Shown here: positions 35,193 to 43,802 of the stretch, piece by piece
Numbering within the stretch: position 1 is the first letter of the stretch
Layout of the letters: every line of letters starts with the position of its first letter
DNA from: CAMCXT01 sp040403315
GTDB taxonomy: Bacteria; Bacteroidota; Bacteroidia; M30B66
Length of the DNA stretch: 64,000 nucleotides
Direction of reading: 5' to 3'
Assembly (NCBI GenBank): GCA_040403315.1
Contig: JBBAKX010000007.1
Span: forward strand, 1-64,000
Notes under the pieces: model-generated
What the model was told of the DNA's origin: nothing
Databases searched by the model: none
Seen by the model: only the letters and a program-made list of their open reading frames with translations
Program-made: the position numbers and the translations under genes

Positions 35193-36449
35193 TCAGTAAT
35201 GACACTTAGAGCATTCCAGTCCGCCGATAGAACCAATAGTGAATTTGTCTCCTTTTTTGTATGAAGGATCATTAACAAATTTCTTGTGTAGTTCTTCGTA
35301 ATACTTGTTGTCTTTGTAATCAACTTCAGTTTTTCTATGACAGTCTATACACCATCCCATTGTTAGTGGAGAGTATTGTTGAACAACTTCCATAGAGTCG
35401 ATCGGTCCATGACATTCAGTACACTCAATTTTACCTACGGCAACGTGTTGACTGTGATTGAAGTAAGCATGGTCAGGAAGTGAGTGAACTCTAATCCATT
35501 GAATAGGCTTTTGATTTTTACCGTAAGTACGGGTCTCTGGATTATAGTCAAGAGCAGCGTAAATTTTGCCAATTTCCTCTTTCCCATATGTAGGTCCTTC
35601 TTGGATATACATATGGCAATTCATACAAACATTTGCTGATGGGATATTAGCATGTTTTGATTTTTCAACACCACTGTGACAATAAACACACGCAACTTGA
35701 TTTTCACCAGCGTGTATTTTATGTGAGAATTTAATTGGTTGCTCAGGAGCATATCCTTGGTAAACACCAATACCCATCAAACCATCCCAGCCTTGCTTTC
35801 CAACCCAGATTATCAAAACTAAACCAATAATGGCTACAAGTTTTTTATTTCCAGAGGCCCAAAGTTTGAAGTTTTCAACTGGTGTTCTAACTGGCTTAGG
35901 TTCTACAACAATTCCTTTCCTCTCGTCAACTAACGATTGAAGGGAGGTTTTTACAGAACCCAATACTGAAACCAATACAAGTAGAATTATGCCTCCTCCT
36001 AATAATATGATGGCATAAGTATCAGAAGAAGTTTCCGCACCTGTTGCATTGGTTTCAGTTGCAGCTGCATCTGGTGTAGCAGTAACTGGAGCGTCTCCAC
36101 CTTTGTCTGCCCAATCAATAATGGCAACTATGTCCGCGTCGGCTAGATTTTGGGCAGGCATCACTGATTTGCCATACTCTTCGAACAGCTTGTTGGCATA
36201 AGCATCACCTGTAGCCAAAAATGCAGTTGAGTTTTTGATCCACGAGATCAATTTCGCCTCTTCTGGCCAGCGACTTCTAATCCCTTTTAACCCGGGACCA
36301 ATAAGTTTCTGATCGGTTGGTTTGTGACATGACGCACAGTTGGCTTTAAAAAGCTTGGCTGCGTCTTGAGCCTGTAAGGCGGAAGACTGCAGAAACAACG
36401 CCAGCAGTATGGCGACTGTAGAAATTAATCTGATTTTGATTCGATGCAT
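35193..36449 (-). CDS. actA: Alternative complex III multiheme cytochrome ActA
   Basis: A 418-residue periplasmic c-type cytochrome. After a signal peptide (cleavage near LQAQ at 28) comes a class I cytochrome c domain with CASCH (38-42) and a Met ligand in SVMPAQN, then two hydrophobic helices (about 143-163 and 201-216), then a five-heme domain with CVYCH (252), CMNCH (273), CTECH (341), CIDCH (365) and CSKCH (411). That is six CxxCH motifs, one more than the classic pentaheme ActA, because of the N-terminal domain. It is the first gene of the act-cox operon. Confidence 0.93.
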   Translation of the reverse strand: MHRIKIRLISTVAILLALFLQSSALQAQDAAKLFKANCASCHKPTDQKLIGPGLKGIRSRWPEEAKLISWIKNSTAFLATGDAYANKLFEEYGKSVMPAQNLADADIVAIIDWADKGGDAPVTATPDAAATETNATGAETSSDTYAIILLGGGIILLVLVSVLGSVKTSLQSLVDERKGIVVEPKPVRTPVENFKLWASGNKKLVAIIGLVLIIWVGKQGWDGLMGIGVYQGYAPEQPIKFSHKIHAGENQVACVYCHSGVEKSKHANIPSANVCMNCHMYIQEGPTYGKEEIGKIYAALDYNPETRTYGKNQKPIQWIRVHSLPDHAYFNHSQHVAVGKIECTECHGPIDSMEVVQQYSPLTMGWCIDCHRKTEVDYKDNKYYEELHKKFVNDPSYKKGDKFTIGSIGGLECSKCHY

Positions 36450-36492
36450 AGAAAGGAAGGTTTGAGAACCTATTTCGCTTTTTTTACGTGTG

Positions 36493-36500
36493 CAAATTTA
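36493..36500 (-). promoter_or_regulatory. Putative -7 box of the act-cox operon
   Basis: The minus strand reads TAAATTTG, matching TAnnTTTG exactly, 43 bases before the actA ATG. The -33 position does not contain TTTG, which may mean activation by a regulator or a different promoter class. Confidence 0.5.
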
Positions 36501-36711
36501 ACCGTTAACCTTTTCCATTATGACTTTTTTTTAGTTGAATTGCAATTTGGAATAATTCTAAATAAGTTCGTGTGTTCTGTTATTCCTATGTTTTTCGAAA
36601 CAGTTACCTGACTCAATGCTAATTAAACTTGGAGTGCTTCATTATCAGAACAATAAATAATTGATGTGACTTTTCCTTACATTTTAATGCAAGTCATATA
36701 TCATGCAGATG

Positions 36712-36719
36712 TACTTTTG
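36712..36719 (+). promoter_or_regulatory. Putative -7 box for SPOR-domain gene
   Basis: TACTTTTG matches the -7 consensus and lies 18 bases before the ATG at 36738, giving a short leader. No clear -33 TTTG is seen. Confidence 0.5.
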
Positions 36720-36737
36720 TTATTCTAATTCTCCATT

Positions 36738-37163
36738 ATGAAATCTTTGTTTTTGGCTCCTTTTATGCTTTTTGCAGCTCAGTCATTTTCTCAGGAACTT
36801 GTTTCAATTGGTACTGATTCAATCTCAAAACCAGGGAAACTATCAATACACTATGATTCTGGAGTGGAGGAATTGATAGAGCGCTATAAAAAGAGTAATT
36901 ATGGAAATCCAGGGATAGATGGTTTTCGTGTTCAAATATTTACTGGAGCCGGAAACGATTCAAAAGAAAAAGCTGAAAAGGCCTTACAAGAGTTCTCATC
37001 AAGTTTTCCTGACGCAGTTGGATATTTAACCTATCAACAACCTAATTTTAAAGTTCGTTGCGGAGATTTTCGCTCTAAATCAGAAGCCCGGAAACTAATG
37101 AAGAAAATATCCTATCAGTATCCGGGCTCCTATATTGTTAAAGACAATATTAAAGTCGACTAA
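36738..37163 (+). CDS. Exported SPOR-domain protein
   Basis: A 141-residue protein with a signal peptide (hydrophobic 4-15, cleavage near SFSQ at 19). The C-terminal 80 residues form a SPOR domain: GFRVQIFTGAG, then KVRCGDFRSKSEARKLMKKI and PGSYIVKDNI. SPOR domains bind denuded glycan strands of peptidoglycan, often at division sites. With only one short linker, the protein is probably a simple periplasmic peptidoglycan-binding factor. It ends two bases before the convergent infB stop, with no hairpin between. Confidence 0.85.
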   Translation: MKSLFLAPFMLFAAQSFSQELVSIGTDSISKPGKLSIHYDSGVEELIERYKKSNYGNPGIDGFRVQIFTGAGNDSKEKAEKALQEFSSSFPDAVGYLTYQQPNFKVRCGDFRSKSEARKLMKKISYQYPGSYIVKDNIKVD

Positions 37164-37165
37164 GC

Positions 37166-40100
37166 TTATAGCTTTCTTTTGATTTCAACATTTTCATAAC
37201 CTTCAATGATATCTCCAACTTTGATATCATTAAAGTTGTGAATGTTCAAACCACATTCATAGCCAGTTGCTACTTCTTTCACATCGTCTTTGAATCGTTT
37301 CAAAGATCCTAGATCGCCTGAATAAACTACAATACCATCACGAATCAATCTGATCTTGGTATTACGGTTTATTTTACCGTCGAGTACGTAACAACCAGCA
37401 ACTGTTCCAATGCGTGTGATTTTAAATACATCTCGTACTTCAACATTACAAGTAATTTTTTCTTCGAATTCTGGAGCCAGAAGGCCTTCCATTGCAGATT
37501 TAATTTCTTCAATCGCATTGTAAATGATTGAATAGAATCTCATGTCAATCTCCTCATTTTCAGCAAGCTTTCTTGCACTTGAAGATGGACGAACTTGGAA
37601 TCCTACAATAATTGCGTTTGAAGCGGATGCAAGTAGTACGTCACTTTCTGTTACTTGACCAACAGACTTGTGGATAATATTTACTTGAATCTTTTCTGTA
37701 GATAATTTCAAAAGTGAATCTGAAAGGGCTTCAACAGAACCATCCACATCACCTTTTACAATGATGTTTAATTCTTTAAAGTCTCCAATCGCAATACGAC
37801 GACCGATTTCATCTAAGGTAATATGCTTGTGCATACGAATACCTTGTTCACGTTGAAGTTGCTGACGTTTATTGGCAATCTCACGAGCTTCTCGTTCGTC
37901 GGCCATTACATTAAACTTATCTCCTGAAGAAGGTGCACCACTCAAACCTAGCATTTGGGCAGCCTGCGCTGGACCTGCCTCTTTGATTGGCGCTCCACGT
38001 TCGTTAAACAATGCTTTTACACGTCCGCTGTGAGGTCCTGCAAGAACTACATCGCCAATTTTTAGCGTACCTGATGTAACCAATAAGGTACTCACATAAC
38101 CGCGACCTTTATCGAGTTCAGATTCAATGATTGTTCCCATTGCCCGTTTGTTCGGGTTGGCTTTCAAATCAAGAATTTCGGCTTCAAGCAGAACTTTTTC
38201 TAGAAGTAAATCTACATTCTTACCTTGTTTGGCAGAGATTTCCTGAACTTGGTACTTCCCGCCCCAATCTTCAACGAGAATATTCATTTGGGCGAGTTGC
38301 TCACGAATTTTTTCTGGATTAGCTCCTGGTTTATCAATCTTATTGATTGCAAATACAATTGGAACTTGAGCCGCTTGGGCGTGATTAATCGCTTCAATAG
38401 TTTGAGGCATCACACTGTCGTCGGCAGCAACCACGATAATTGCAACGTCAGTTACCTGAGCTCCACGTGCACGCATCGCAGTAAAGGCTTCGTGACCAGG
38501 AGTATCGAGGAAGGTGATTTTCTTCCCGTTCTCCATCATTACATTGTATGCTCCAATGTGTTGGGTAATCCCACCTGCTTCACCAGCAATTACATTGGCT
38601 TTCCTCACGTAATCGAGAAGAGAAGTTTTACCGTGGTCAACGTGACCCATAACCGTTACAATTGGCGGTCTTGAGAACATTTCCTCATCAGTATCATCAT
38701 CTTCTCTGATGGCTTCTTGAACTTCAACGCTTACAAATTCTACCTTGTAACCAAATTCATCGGCCACAATTGTAAGTGTTTCCGCATCTAATCTTTGATT
38801 GATTGAAACAAACAATCCGAGAGACATACAAGTAGAAATAATCTCATTCACCTGAACATTCATCATCTTGGCCAACTCGTTAGCTGTAACGAATTCTGTT
38901 ACCTTGATGATTTTTTCCATGTTGTCCATTTCAGCTTCTTCCTGAGCGGCACGGAAATCTTCACGTTTTTGTTTTCTGTATTTGGCAGATTTTGATTTTT
39001 GCTTTCCTTGGCTTAATCGAGCAAGTGTTTCTTTAATCTGTTTTTGTACTTCTTCTTCAGTAAGTTGTGGTTTTGGAGCAGGAGCAGGTCTTCCTCCTTG
39101 TCCACCAGCTGGTCTTGGTCGATTACCTTGGTAATTTCCACCTCCTTGACCACCTCCAGGTCTTTGTTGTTGCTGCTGCTGTTGCGGCGGCTGACCTGCA
39201 TTTGGGTTGGTTCCAGGCGTTGGCCCACTTTCAATCCGTTTACGTTTTTTCTTACCCGCTTGATTTCCTCCTACACCAGGGTTGGAAGATGAAGCAACAG
39301 GTTTCTTTGTTGGTGGAGGAGCAAGTTCTATTTTACCTAGAATTGTTGGGCCTTCGAGTTTTTTTCGTTCAATTCTGAATGGTTCGTCAGAAACCTTTAC
39401 TTCTGCAGTTGGATCTAATTCAGTTGGAATTGCATGAGTTACTGGGTTTTCAACTGCCGCTGGAGTTTCAGGAATTTTCTCCTTAACAGGCTCTACGATT
39501 GTTTCAACAACTTTTGCTGCAACAGGCTCTTGAAATTTAACTGGTTCAACTTTTGGTTGCGCCGGTTTTGCTTTTTCAGCAGTCTTAGGCTGAGGCTCTT
39601 CTTTCTTTTTACCTTTTCCTTTGTTGAGCGCACTCAAATCAATGGTGCCTAAAACTTTAGGACCTGTTGGTGCTTGAGTTTCAGCTCTGTAAGGTTCGTC
39701 TTCAACCTGTGGCTCAATTTCAGGAACTATTTCAGCAGTTGGTTGCGGAATCACTTCAACAACTGGCTCAGGAGCAACCTCAATTATTGGCTCAGGAACA
39801 GCTTCAATTACTGGCTCTTGAACAACTTCAATTACAGGAGGTGCTTCAATTGGAGCAGGTTCTGGTGTAGTTTCTTTTTTTGGTGCAGGAGGAGGTTCTG
39901 GTTTGAATCTTTCGGCTACAGGATTTAGATTCTTGACAAGAACTTCTTCTGGTTCATTGTCTGTATCATCGTGTCTGTGATTTACCGGTTGACTATCATC
40001 CAGCGCTACAGTTTCTCTTTTGAGGCGAGTTTGGATGATTTTCTTTGATTCTTCCTTGGCATCTTTTTCCGCACCATAGGCCTTGATTAAAAGGCCATAT

Positions 40101-40237
40101 TGGTCGTCGGTAACTTTCGAGTTGCGGCTAACATCATCGAAACCTTTGCCGACAAGAAAATCAATAACCGTTTGCACCCCGACATTTAGTTCGGTAGCAA
40201 CTTTACTTAATCTTTTTACTGTTGATGCTTCTGACAT
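37166..40237 (-). CDS. infB: Translation initiation factor IF-2
   Basis: The GTPase that brings initiator tRNA to the ribosome. At 1023 residues it is longer than E. coli IF-2. An N-terminal IF2-N domain (VKRLSKVATELNVGVQTVIDFL) is followed by a long acidic, Pro/Glu/Val-rich repeat region, a Gln/Gly-rich low-complexity stretch, a second IF2-N-like domain, and the GTPase core: G1 GHVDHGKTS, G2 GGITQHIG, G3 DTPGHEAFT, G4 INKIDK. Domains 2-4 complete the C-terminus. It lies 37 bases after nusA in the rimP-nusA-infB operon. Confidence 0.96.
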   Translation of the reverse strand: MSEASTVKRLSKVATELNVGVQTVIDFLVGKGFDDVSRNSKVTDDQYGLLIKAYGAEKDAKEESKKIIQTRLKRETVALDDSQPVNHRHDDTDNEPEEVLVKNLNPVAERFKPEPPPAPKKETTPEPAPIEAPPVIEVVQEPVIEAVPEPIIEVAPEPVVEVIPQPTAEIVPEIEPQVEDEPYRAETQAPTGPKVLGTIDLSALNKGKGKKKEEPQPKTAEKAKPAQPKVEPVKFQEPVAAKVVETIVEPVKEKIPETPAAVENPVTHAIPTELDPTAEVKVSDEPFRIERKKLEGPTILGKIELAPPPTKKPVASSSNPGVGGNQAGKKKRKRIESGPTPGTNPNAGQPPQQQQQQQRPGGGQGGGNYQGNRPRPAGGQGGRPAPAPKPQLTEEEVQKQIKETLARLSQGKQKSKSAKYRKQKREDFRAAQEEAEMDNMEKIIKVTEFVTANELAKMMNVQVNEIISTCMSLGLFVSINQRLDAETLTIVADEFGYKVEFVSVEVQEAIREDDDTDEEMFSRPPIVTVMGHVDHGKTSLLDYVRKANVIAGEAGGITQHIGAYNVMMENGKKITFLDTPGHEAFTAMRARGAQVTDVAIIVVAADDSVMPQTIEAINHAQAAQVPIVFAINKIDKPGANPEKIREQLAQMNILVEDWGGKYQVQEISAKQGKNVDLLLEKVLLEAEILDLKANPNKRAMGTIIESELDKGRGYVSTLLVTSGTLKIGDVVLAGPHSGRVKALFNERGAPIKEAGPAQAAQMLGLSGAPSSGDKFNVMADEREAREIANKRQQLQREQGIRMHKHITLDEIGRRIAIGDFKELNIIVKGDVDGSVEALSDSLLKLSTEKIQVNIIHKSVGQVTESDVLLASASNAIIVGFQVRPSSSARKLAENEEIDMRFYSIIYNAIEEIKSAMEGLLAPEFEEKITCNVEVRDVFKITRIGTVAGCYVLDGKINRNTKIRLIRDGIVVYSGDLGSLKRFKDDVKEVATGYECGLNIHNFNDIKVGDIIEGYENVEIKRKL

Positions 40238-40274
40238 CCGGTATTTATTGGTTTATCGGGCCTAAACCCATTCC

Positions 40275-41510
40275 TTATTCAAATTCTGCTCTGAGGATTC
40301 GCATCACTTCTTTGATTGTTTCTTCCTCTAGATCAGTCCGCTTCACGAGGTCATCCACTGGTAATTCGAGAACACTTTTCGCTGTATCGCAACCAACATT
40401 CTTGAGTTCGTCAAGAATCCAGCTATCGATTTCATCTGCAAATTCATCCAAATCAACATCTTCACTGTCAATTTCAGAATCGCGGTAAACATCTATTTCA
40501 TACCCTGATAATCGACTTGCTAGTTTGATGTTCAATCCACCTTTACCGATAGCAAGTGATACCTGATCAGGTTTCAGATATACTTCAGCACGTTTATTTG
40601 CTTCATCCAACTTGATCGATGTGATTTTCGCAGGACTTAAAGCACGTGTTATATATAATGTATTATTGTTCGTGTAGTTAATCACATCGATGTTTTCATT
40701 CCGCAATTCGCGAACGATGCCGTGAATTCTGGAACCCTTCATACCAACGCAAGCTCCTACTGGATCGATGCGGTCATCATATGACTCAACAGCAACCTTC
40801 GCTCTAACGCCTGGTTCACGAACGATTTTCTTGATTGTAATTAATCCATCGAATACCTCTGGAACTTCTTGTTCAAAAAGTTTCTCAAGAAATGCAGGTG
40901 AAGTTCTAGAAAGGATGATTTGAGGATTGTTGTTTTTCATCTCAACCCGGAGCACTACTGCACGAGCGTTTTCTCCTTTTTTGTAGAAATCGCTTGGTAT
41001 TTGTTCCGTTTTTGGAATGATGAGTTCGTTACCTTCTTCATCTAATATTAGAACCTCTTTTTTCCAAACTTGGTAAATCTCACCAGAAACAACTTCTCCG
41101 ATTCGATTTTTGTATTTCTGATAAACAGAATCTTTTTCAAGCTCAGAAATTCTGGCTACAAGATTTTGACGGAAAGCCAACACGGCTCTTCTTCCAAAAT
41201 CGTTCAAATGAACTTCTTCGGATACCTCTTCACCCACTTCAAAATCGGGTTCAATTTTGATGGCATCTGTGTATCCAATCTGTTTGTTCGGGTCCTCAAT
41301 AGCTCCATCATCAACAATCTCACGGTTTCTCCAGACTTCTAGATCCCCTTTGTCGATGTTGATGATAATATCGAAATTTTCATCCGAACCATACTTTTTG
41401 ATAATCATGTTGCGAAAAACATCCTCCAAGATCCCCATCATGGTAGCTCTGTCAATGTTTTTGAATTCCTTGAATTCTGCAAATGATTCGATCAGTGCGG
41501 CGTGTTCCAT
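40275..41510 (-). CDS. nusA: Transcription termination/antitermination factor NusA
   Basis: NusA binds RNA polymerase and nascent RNA and controls pausing, termination and antitermination. The 411-residue protein has the N-terminal polymerase-binding domain (1-130), an S1 domain (about 135-200), and KH domains with the sequences VGACVGMKGSRIHGIVREL and VSLAIGKGGLNIKLASRL. The C-terminal acidic repeats of proteobacterial NusA are reduced to one helical segment (NVGCDTAKSVLELPVDDL). The gene lies 16 bases downstream of rimP. Confidence 0.95.
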   Translation of the reverse strand: MEHAALIESFAEFKEFKNIDRATMMGILEDVFRNMIIKKYGSDENFDIIINIDKGDLEVWRNREIVDDGAIEDPNKQIGYTDAIKIEPDFEVGEEVSEEVHLNDFGRRAVLAFRQNLVARISELEKDSVYQKYKNRIGEVVSGEIYQVWKKEVLILDEEGNELIIPKTEQIPSDFYKKGENARAVVLRVEMKNNNPQIILSRTSPAFLEKLFEQEVPEVFDGLITIKKIVREPGVRAKVAVESYDDRIDPVGACVGMKGSRIHGIVRELRNENIDVINYTNNNTLYITRALSPAKITSIKLDEANKRAEVYLKPDQVSLAIGKGGLNIKLASRLSGYEIDVYRDSEIDSEDVDLDEFADEIDSWILDELKNVGCDTAKSVLELPVDDLVKRTDLEEETIKEVMRILRAEFE

Positions 41511-41526
41511 TTTAAGCTGCAGTTGA

Positions 41527-41997
41527 TTATGATAGTTTAATCACCAGTCGTGTTTCCAAAATATCTTTCAATTGAAAGGTCATCTCAGGATTTACATCCG
41601 ATGGTTGATTTTTATTGTTTTTACTCTTTTTCTCTTTATCGGCAATAATTGAAATCTGAGTTTCGTTGGCGGCGCTCAATTTCCCTTTGTGCTTTAAACC
41701 ATCACGAAGTTTAACTTCAACATCTTGGCTCATGTATTTTTTAAACTGTCGAATTGATCTGAAGGGTTGATCTATCCCCGGAGAAGAAACTTCCAATTCA
41801 AAATCTTCTTGTTCCCGGTCTAAAGAATGTTCGATCTGCCTACTTAAAGCTATGCAATCGCTAATCGAAACGTGGTTATCGTTTTCAATCAGAACCATTA
41901 TCTTGTTAGTAGAGCTAACCTTCACATCGATCAGGTAGTTCTCAGACCCGGCAAGAAATTGCTCAGCAAGCTTTATGATTTGATCCTTTTTTATCAT
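41527..41997 (-). CDS. rimP: Ribosome maturation factor RimP
   Basis: RimP helps assemble the 30S subunit. The protein is 156 residues with the family core DVKVSSTNKIMVLIENDNHVSISDCIALSR, then LEVSSPGIDQPF and a C-terminal Sm-like domain. A frame continues upstream to 42078, but it would run through the promoter and the leader hairpin, and the ATG at 41997 (MIKKDQ) fits the family. It is the first gene of the rimP-nusA-infB operon, an order conserved across bacteria. Confidence 0.93.
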   Translation of the reverse strand: MIKKDQIIKLAEQFLAGSENYLIDVKVSSTNKIMVLIENDNHVSISDCIALSRQIEHSLDREQEDFELEVSSPGIDQPFRSIRQFKKYMSQDVEVKLRDGLKHKGKLSAANETQISIIADKEKKSKNNKNQPSDVNPEMTFQLKDILETRLVIKLS

Positions 41998-42013
41998 TCG
42001 ACTGATTAAGAAT

Positions 42014-42034
42014 AAAAAAAGGGACACTGTCCCC
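42014..42034 (-). terminator. Possible attenuator in the rimP-nusA-infB leader
   Basis: Read leftward, GGGACAGTGTCCC folds into a short hairpin (stem GGGAC/GTCCC with at most a 3-base loop) followed directly by seven T. It lies 16 bases before the rimP start and about 15-20 bases after the predicted transcription start, so it would stop most transcripts unless antiterminated. The stem is short, so a simple RNA-stability hairpin is the alternative. Confidence 0.5.
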
Positions 42035-42055
42035 ATCTCTTTTTTTAAGCCGCTG

Positions 42056-42087
42056 CAAAAGTATAACAAGAAATTCAATTGAACAAA
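42056..42087 (-). promoter_or_regulatory. Promoter of rimP-nusA-infB
   Basis: On the minus strand TTTG (42084-42087), 20 bases, then TACTTTTG (42056-42063): a full match to the Bacteroidota consensus. The leader to rimP would be about 50 bases and would contain the hairpin and T run. Confidence 0.75.
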
Positions 42088-42211
42088 AAATCATTTCACT
42101 CAATTTGCCACTGTTAAGTAGCCGTTAATTTTGGGTTAGAAATCGAATGTTGTTAGTAAAAATGCGATAAATACGAATTTTTGTTAGTCGGAGTTTAAAA
42201 CCAACTTTCTG

Positions 42212-42219
42212 TATATTTG
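42212..42219 (+). promoter_or_regulatory. Putative -7 box for exbB operon
   Basis: TATATTTG matches the -7 consensus and lies 64 bases before the exbB ATG. A TTTG is present upstream but at 28 bases, too far for a standard -33. The leader is A/T-rich with no evident structure. Confidence 0.5.
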
Positions 42220-42283
42220 CCCGAAATCAAGTTTTAAACAAATTTTTTAACAACCCCAATTCACTTTTTAATTCATCTAAACA

Positions 42284-43105
42284 ATGAGCAGCAATCAGAA
42301 ATCAGTTGAAAGTGGTATCGGAGCCTTCTTCGCGGCATCGGTTATTCTGTCTTCAATTATCGTATCAGTTCTCGTGTACATGTTTGTCATGGGAGACCCT
42401 TCACACTTTGAAGGGGGCGACGCAGAATTGGGTCACCCACACCCTGGAGATATTCTTGGAATCGTTTACAAAGGAGGATTTATTGTACCTATTTTGATGT
42501 CGATTGTTGTTATTATCATCGCATTCTCTATCGAACGTTTCCTTACAATTAATAAAGCTAAAGGTCGCGGTCGTTTAAATGTATTTGTTCGCAACCTTCA
42601 AAACATGGTTAGCGATAACCAAATTGAAACTGCAGTTGCAGAATGCGATAAACAAAAAGGTTCTTTGGCGAACGTTATGAAGGCTGGTCTACAGCGTTTC
42701 AGATTGTTGCAAAATGATACTTCAATGGACAAAGACCAGAAAGTAATTGCTATGCAGAAGGAACTTGAAGAAGCAACAGCCTTAGAATTGCCAATGTTGT
42801 CAAAAAATCTTGTGATTATTTCAACTTGTGCATCTATTGCAACACTTGTTGGTTTGATCGGAACCGTACTTGGTATGATTAAAGCTTTCTCGGCACTTGC
42901 ACAAGCAGGAGCTCCTGATGCGGTTGCGCTTGCAAATGGTATTTCTGAAGCCTTGATTAATACTGCACTTGGAATTTCCGGTTCAACTATCGCAATCATC
43001 ATGTACAATTACTTTACTACACAGATTGATAGTTTGACTTATAAAATCGACGAATCAGGATTCTCTTTGGTACAGTCGTTTGCTTCTCAGACTCAGTCTA
43101 AGTAA
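42284..43105 (+). CDS. exbB: MotA/TolQ/ExbB proton channel protein
   Basis: A 273-residue inner-membrane protein with three helices typical of ExbB/TolQ: a first pair near 16-38 and 65-87 and the conserved pair NLVIISTCASIATLVGLIGTVLGMIKAF and ALINTALGISGSTIAIIMYNYF. It uses the proton gradient to power TonB. A cytoplasmic domain (about 90-175) separates the helices. It is the first gene of a cluster with two exbD, tonB, a small membrane gene, a PstS-like gene and a TPR gene. Confidence 0.92.
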   Translation: MSSNQKSVESGIGAFFAASVILSSIIVSVLVYMFVMGDPSHFEGGDAELGHPHPGDILGIVYKGGFIVPILMSIVVIIIAFSIERFLTINKAKGRGRLNVFVRNLQNMVSDNQIETAVAECDKQKGSLANVMKAGLQRFRLLQNDTSMDKDQKVIAMQKELEEATALELPMLSKNLVIISTCASIATLVGLIGTVLGMIKAFSALAQAGAPDAVALANGISEALINTALGISGSTIAIIMYNYFTTQIDSLTYKIDESGFSLVQSFASQTQSK

Positions 43106-43126
43106 TTAATCTAGCAACAGAAGGCG

Positions 43127-43744
43127 ATGCCAAAGATAAAAATGCCCAAAAACAGTCCTTCTATCGACATGACGCCGATGGTGGATCTGGCTTTTCTACT
43201 GGTTACCTTCTTCATGCTCATCTCACAGTTTCGCGCTGAAGAAGCCGCTGTGATAGATATTCCTTCGTCTGTTTCAGATCTTAAAATTCCGGAAAAAGAC
43301 TTACTGATGATTCTTGTTGATAAACAAGATCGAGTATTTTTTAATCTGACTGGTAAGGAAGAACGCGTGAAGGTGCTGGAGAAAATCGGAGAGAAGTACA
43401 AAGTTGTTTTCAGTGATGATCAGAAAAAGGAGTTCTCCAATATGGCATCCTTTGGTGTTCCTGTTAACCAACTACCTGCTTACCTTAATGCGGGTTCTAC
43501 CGACAGAAAAAAACTTGCAGAACAATCGAAGGGTATTCCTATCGATTCTTTGAACTGTGAGATTTGCGACTGGATTTACTTTTCTCGTAAAACTGCTCCA
43601 AAGTTTCGCGTAGCGATTAAAGGTGACCAAGTTACAAGCTATCCTGTAGTAAGAAAGGTGATGAATTACCTGCAAGATGATAACATCGGAAAGGTCAATA
43701 AATTCAACCTGATTACCAATATGGAAACTGGTCCGTCGAATTAA
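43127..43744 (+). CDS. exbD: ExbD-type biopolymer transport protein
   Basis: A 205-residue protein with a short cytoplasmic N-terminus, the ExbD signature SIDMTPMVDLAFLLVTFFML (proton-carrying Asp in the helix), and a periplasmic domain. The periplasmic part is longer than in proteobacterial ExbD (about 140 residues) and contains a Cys pair in LNCEICDW. It works with ExbB and TonB. A second, diverged exbD follows. Confidence 0.92.
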   Translation: MPKIKMPKNSPSIDMTPMVDLAFLLVTFFMLISQFRAEEAAVIDIPSSVSDLKIPEKDLLMILVDKQDRVFFNLTGKEERVKVLEKIGEKYKVVFSDDQKKEFSNMASFGVPVNQLPAYLNAGSTDRKKLAEQSKGIPIDSLNCEICDWIYFSRKTAPKFRVAIKGDQVTSYPVVRKVMNYLQDDNIGKVNKFNLITNMETGPSN

Positions 43745-43802
43745 TTTCGGACACTATTGAACTTTAATTTTCGTTTTAACATAACCGTTAAAAAACAAAG
43801 AA

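Larger units (their letters stand above)
36450..36737. other. Divergent intergenic region between actA and SPOR gene
   Basis: This 288-base AT-rich gap contains a -7 box for each side and no open frame, RNA gene or clear repeat that I can support. With such a large operon on one side it is a plausible place for regulator binding, but I see no recognisable operator. Confidence 0.5.

Noticed and set aside
38225..38674. A 149-codon plus-strand frame opposite infB
   Set aside because: It lies opposite the conserved GTPase core of IF-2, has no signal or domain, and no promoter; a shadow frame.
39667..39928. Repetitive frames opposite the infB acidic repeats, and a CRISPR-like look to the DNA
   Set aside because: The periodicity comes from codons for a Pro/Glu/Val repeat in IF-2. 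Units vary in length and sequence, with no spacers, so it is neither a CRISPR array nor a separate gene.
41998..42078. Longer start for RimP
   Set aside because: It would cover the -7 box and hairpin; the family begins near MIKKDQ.
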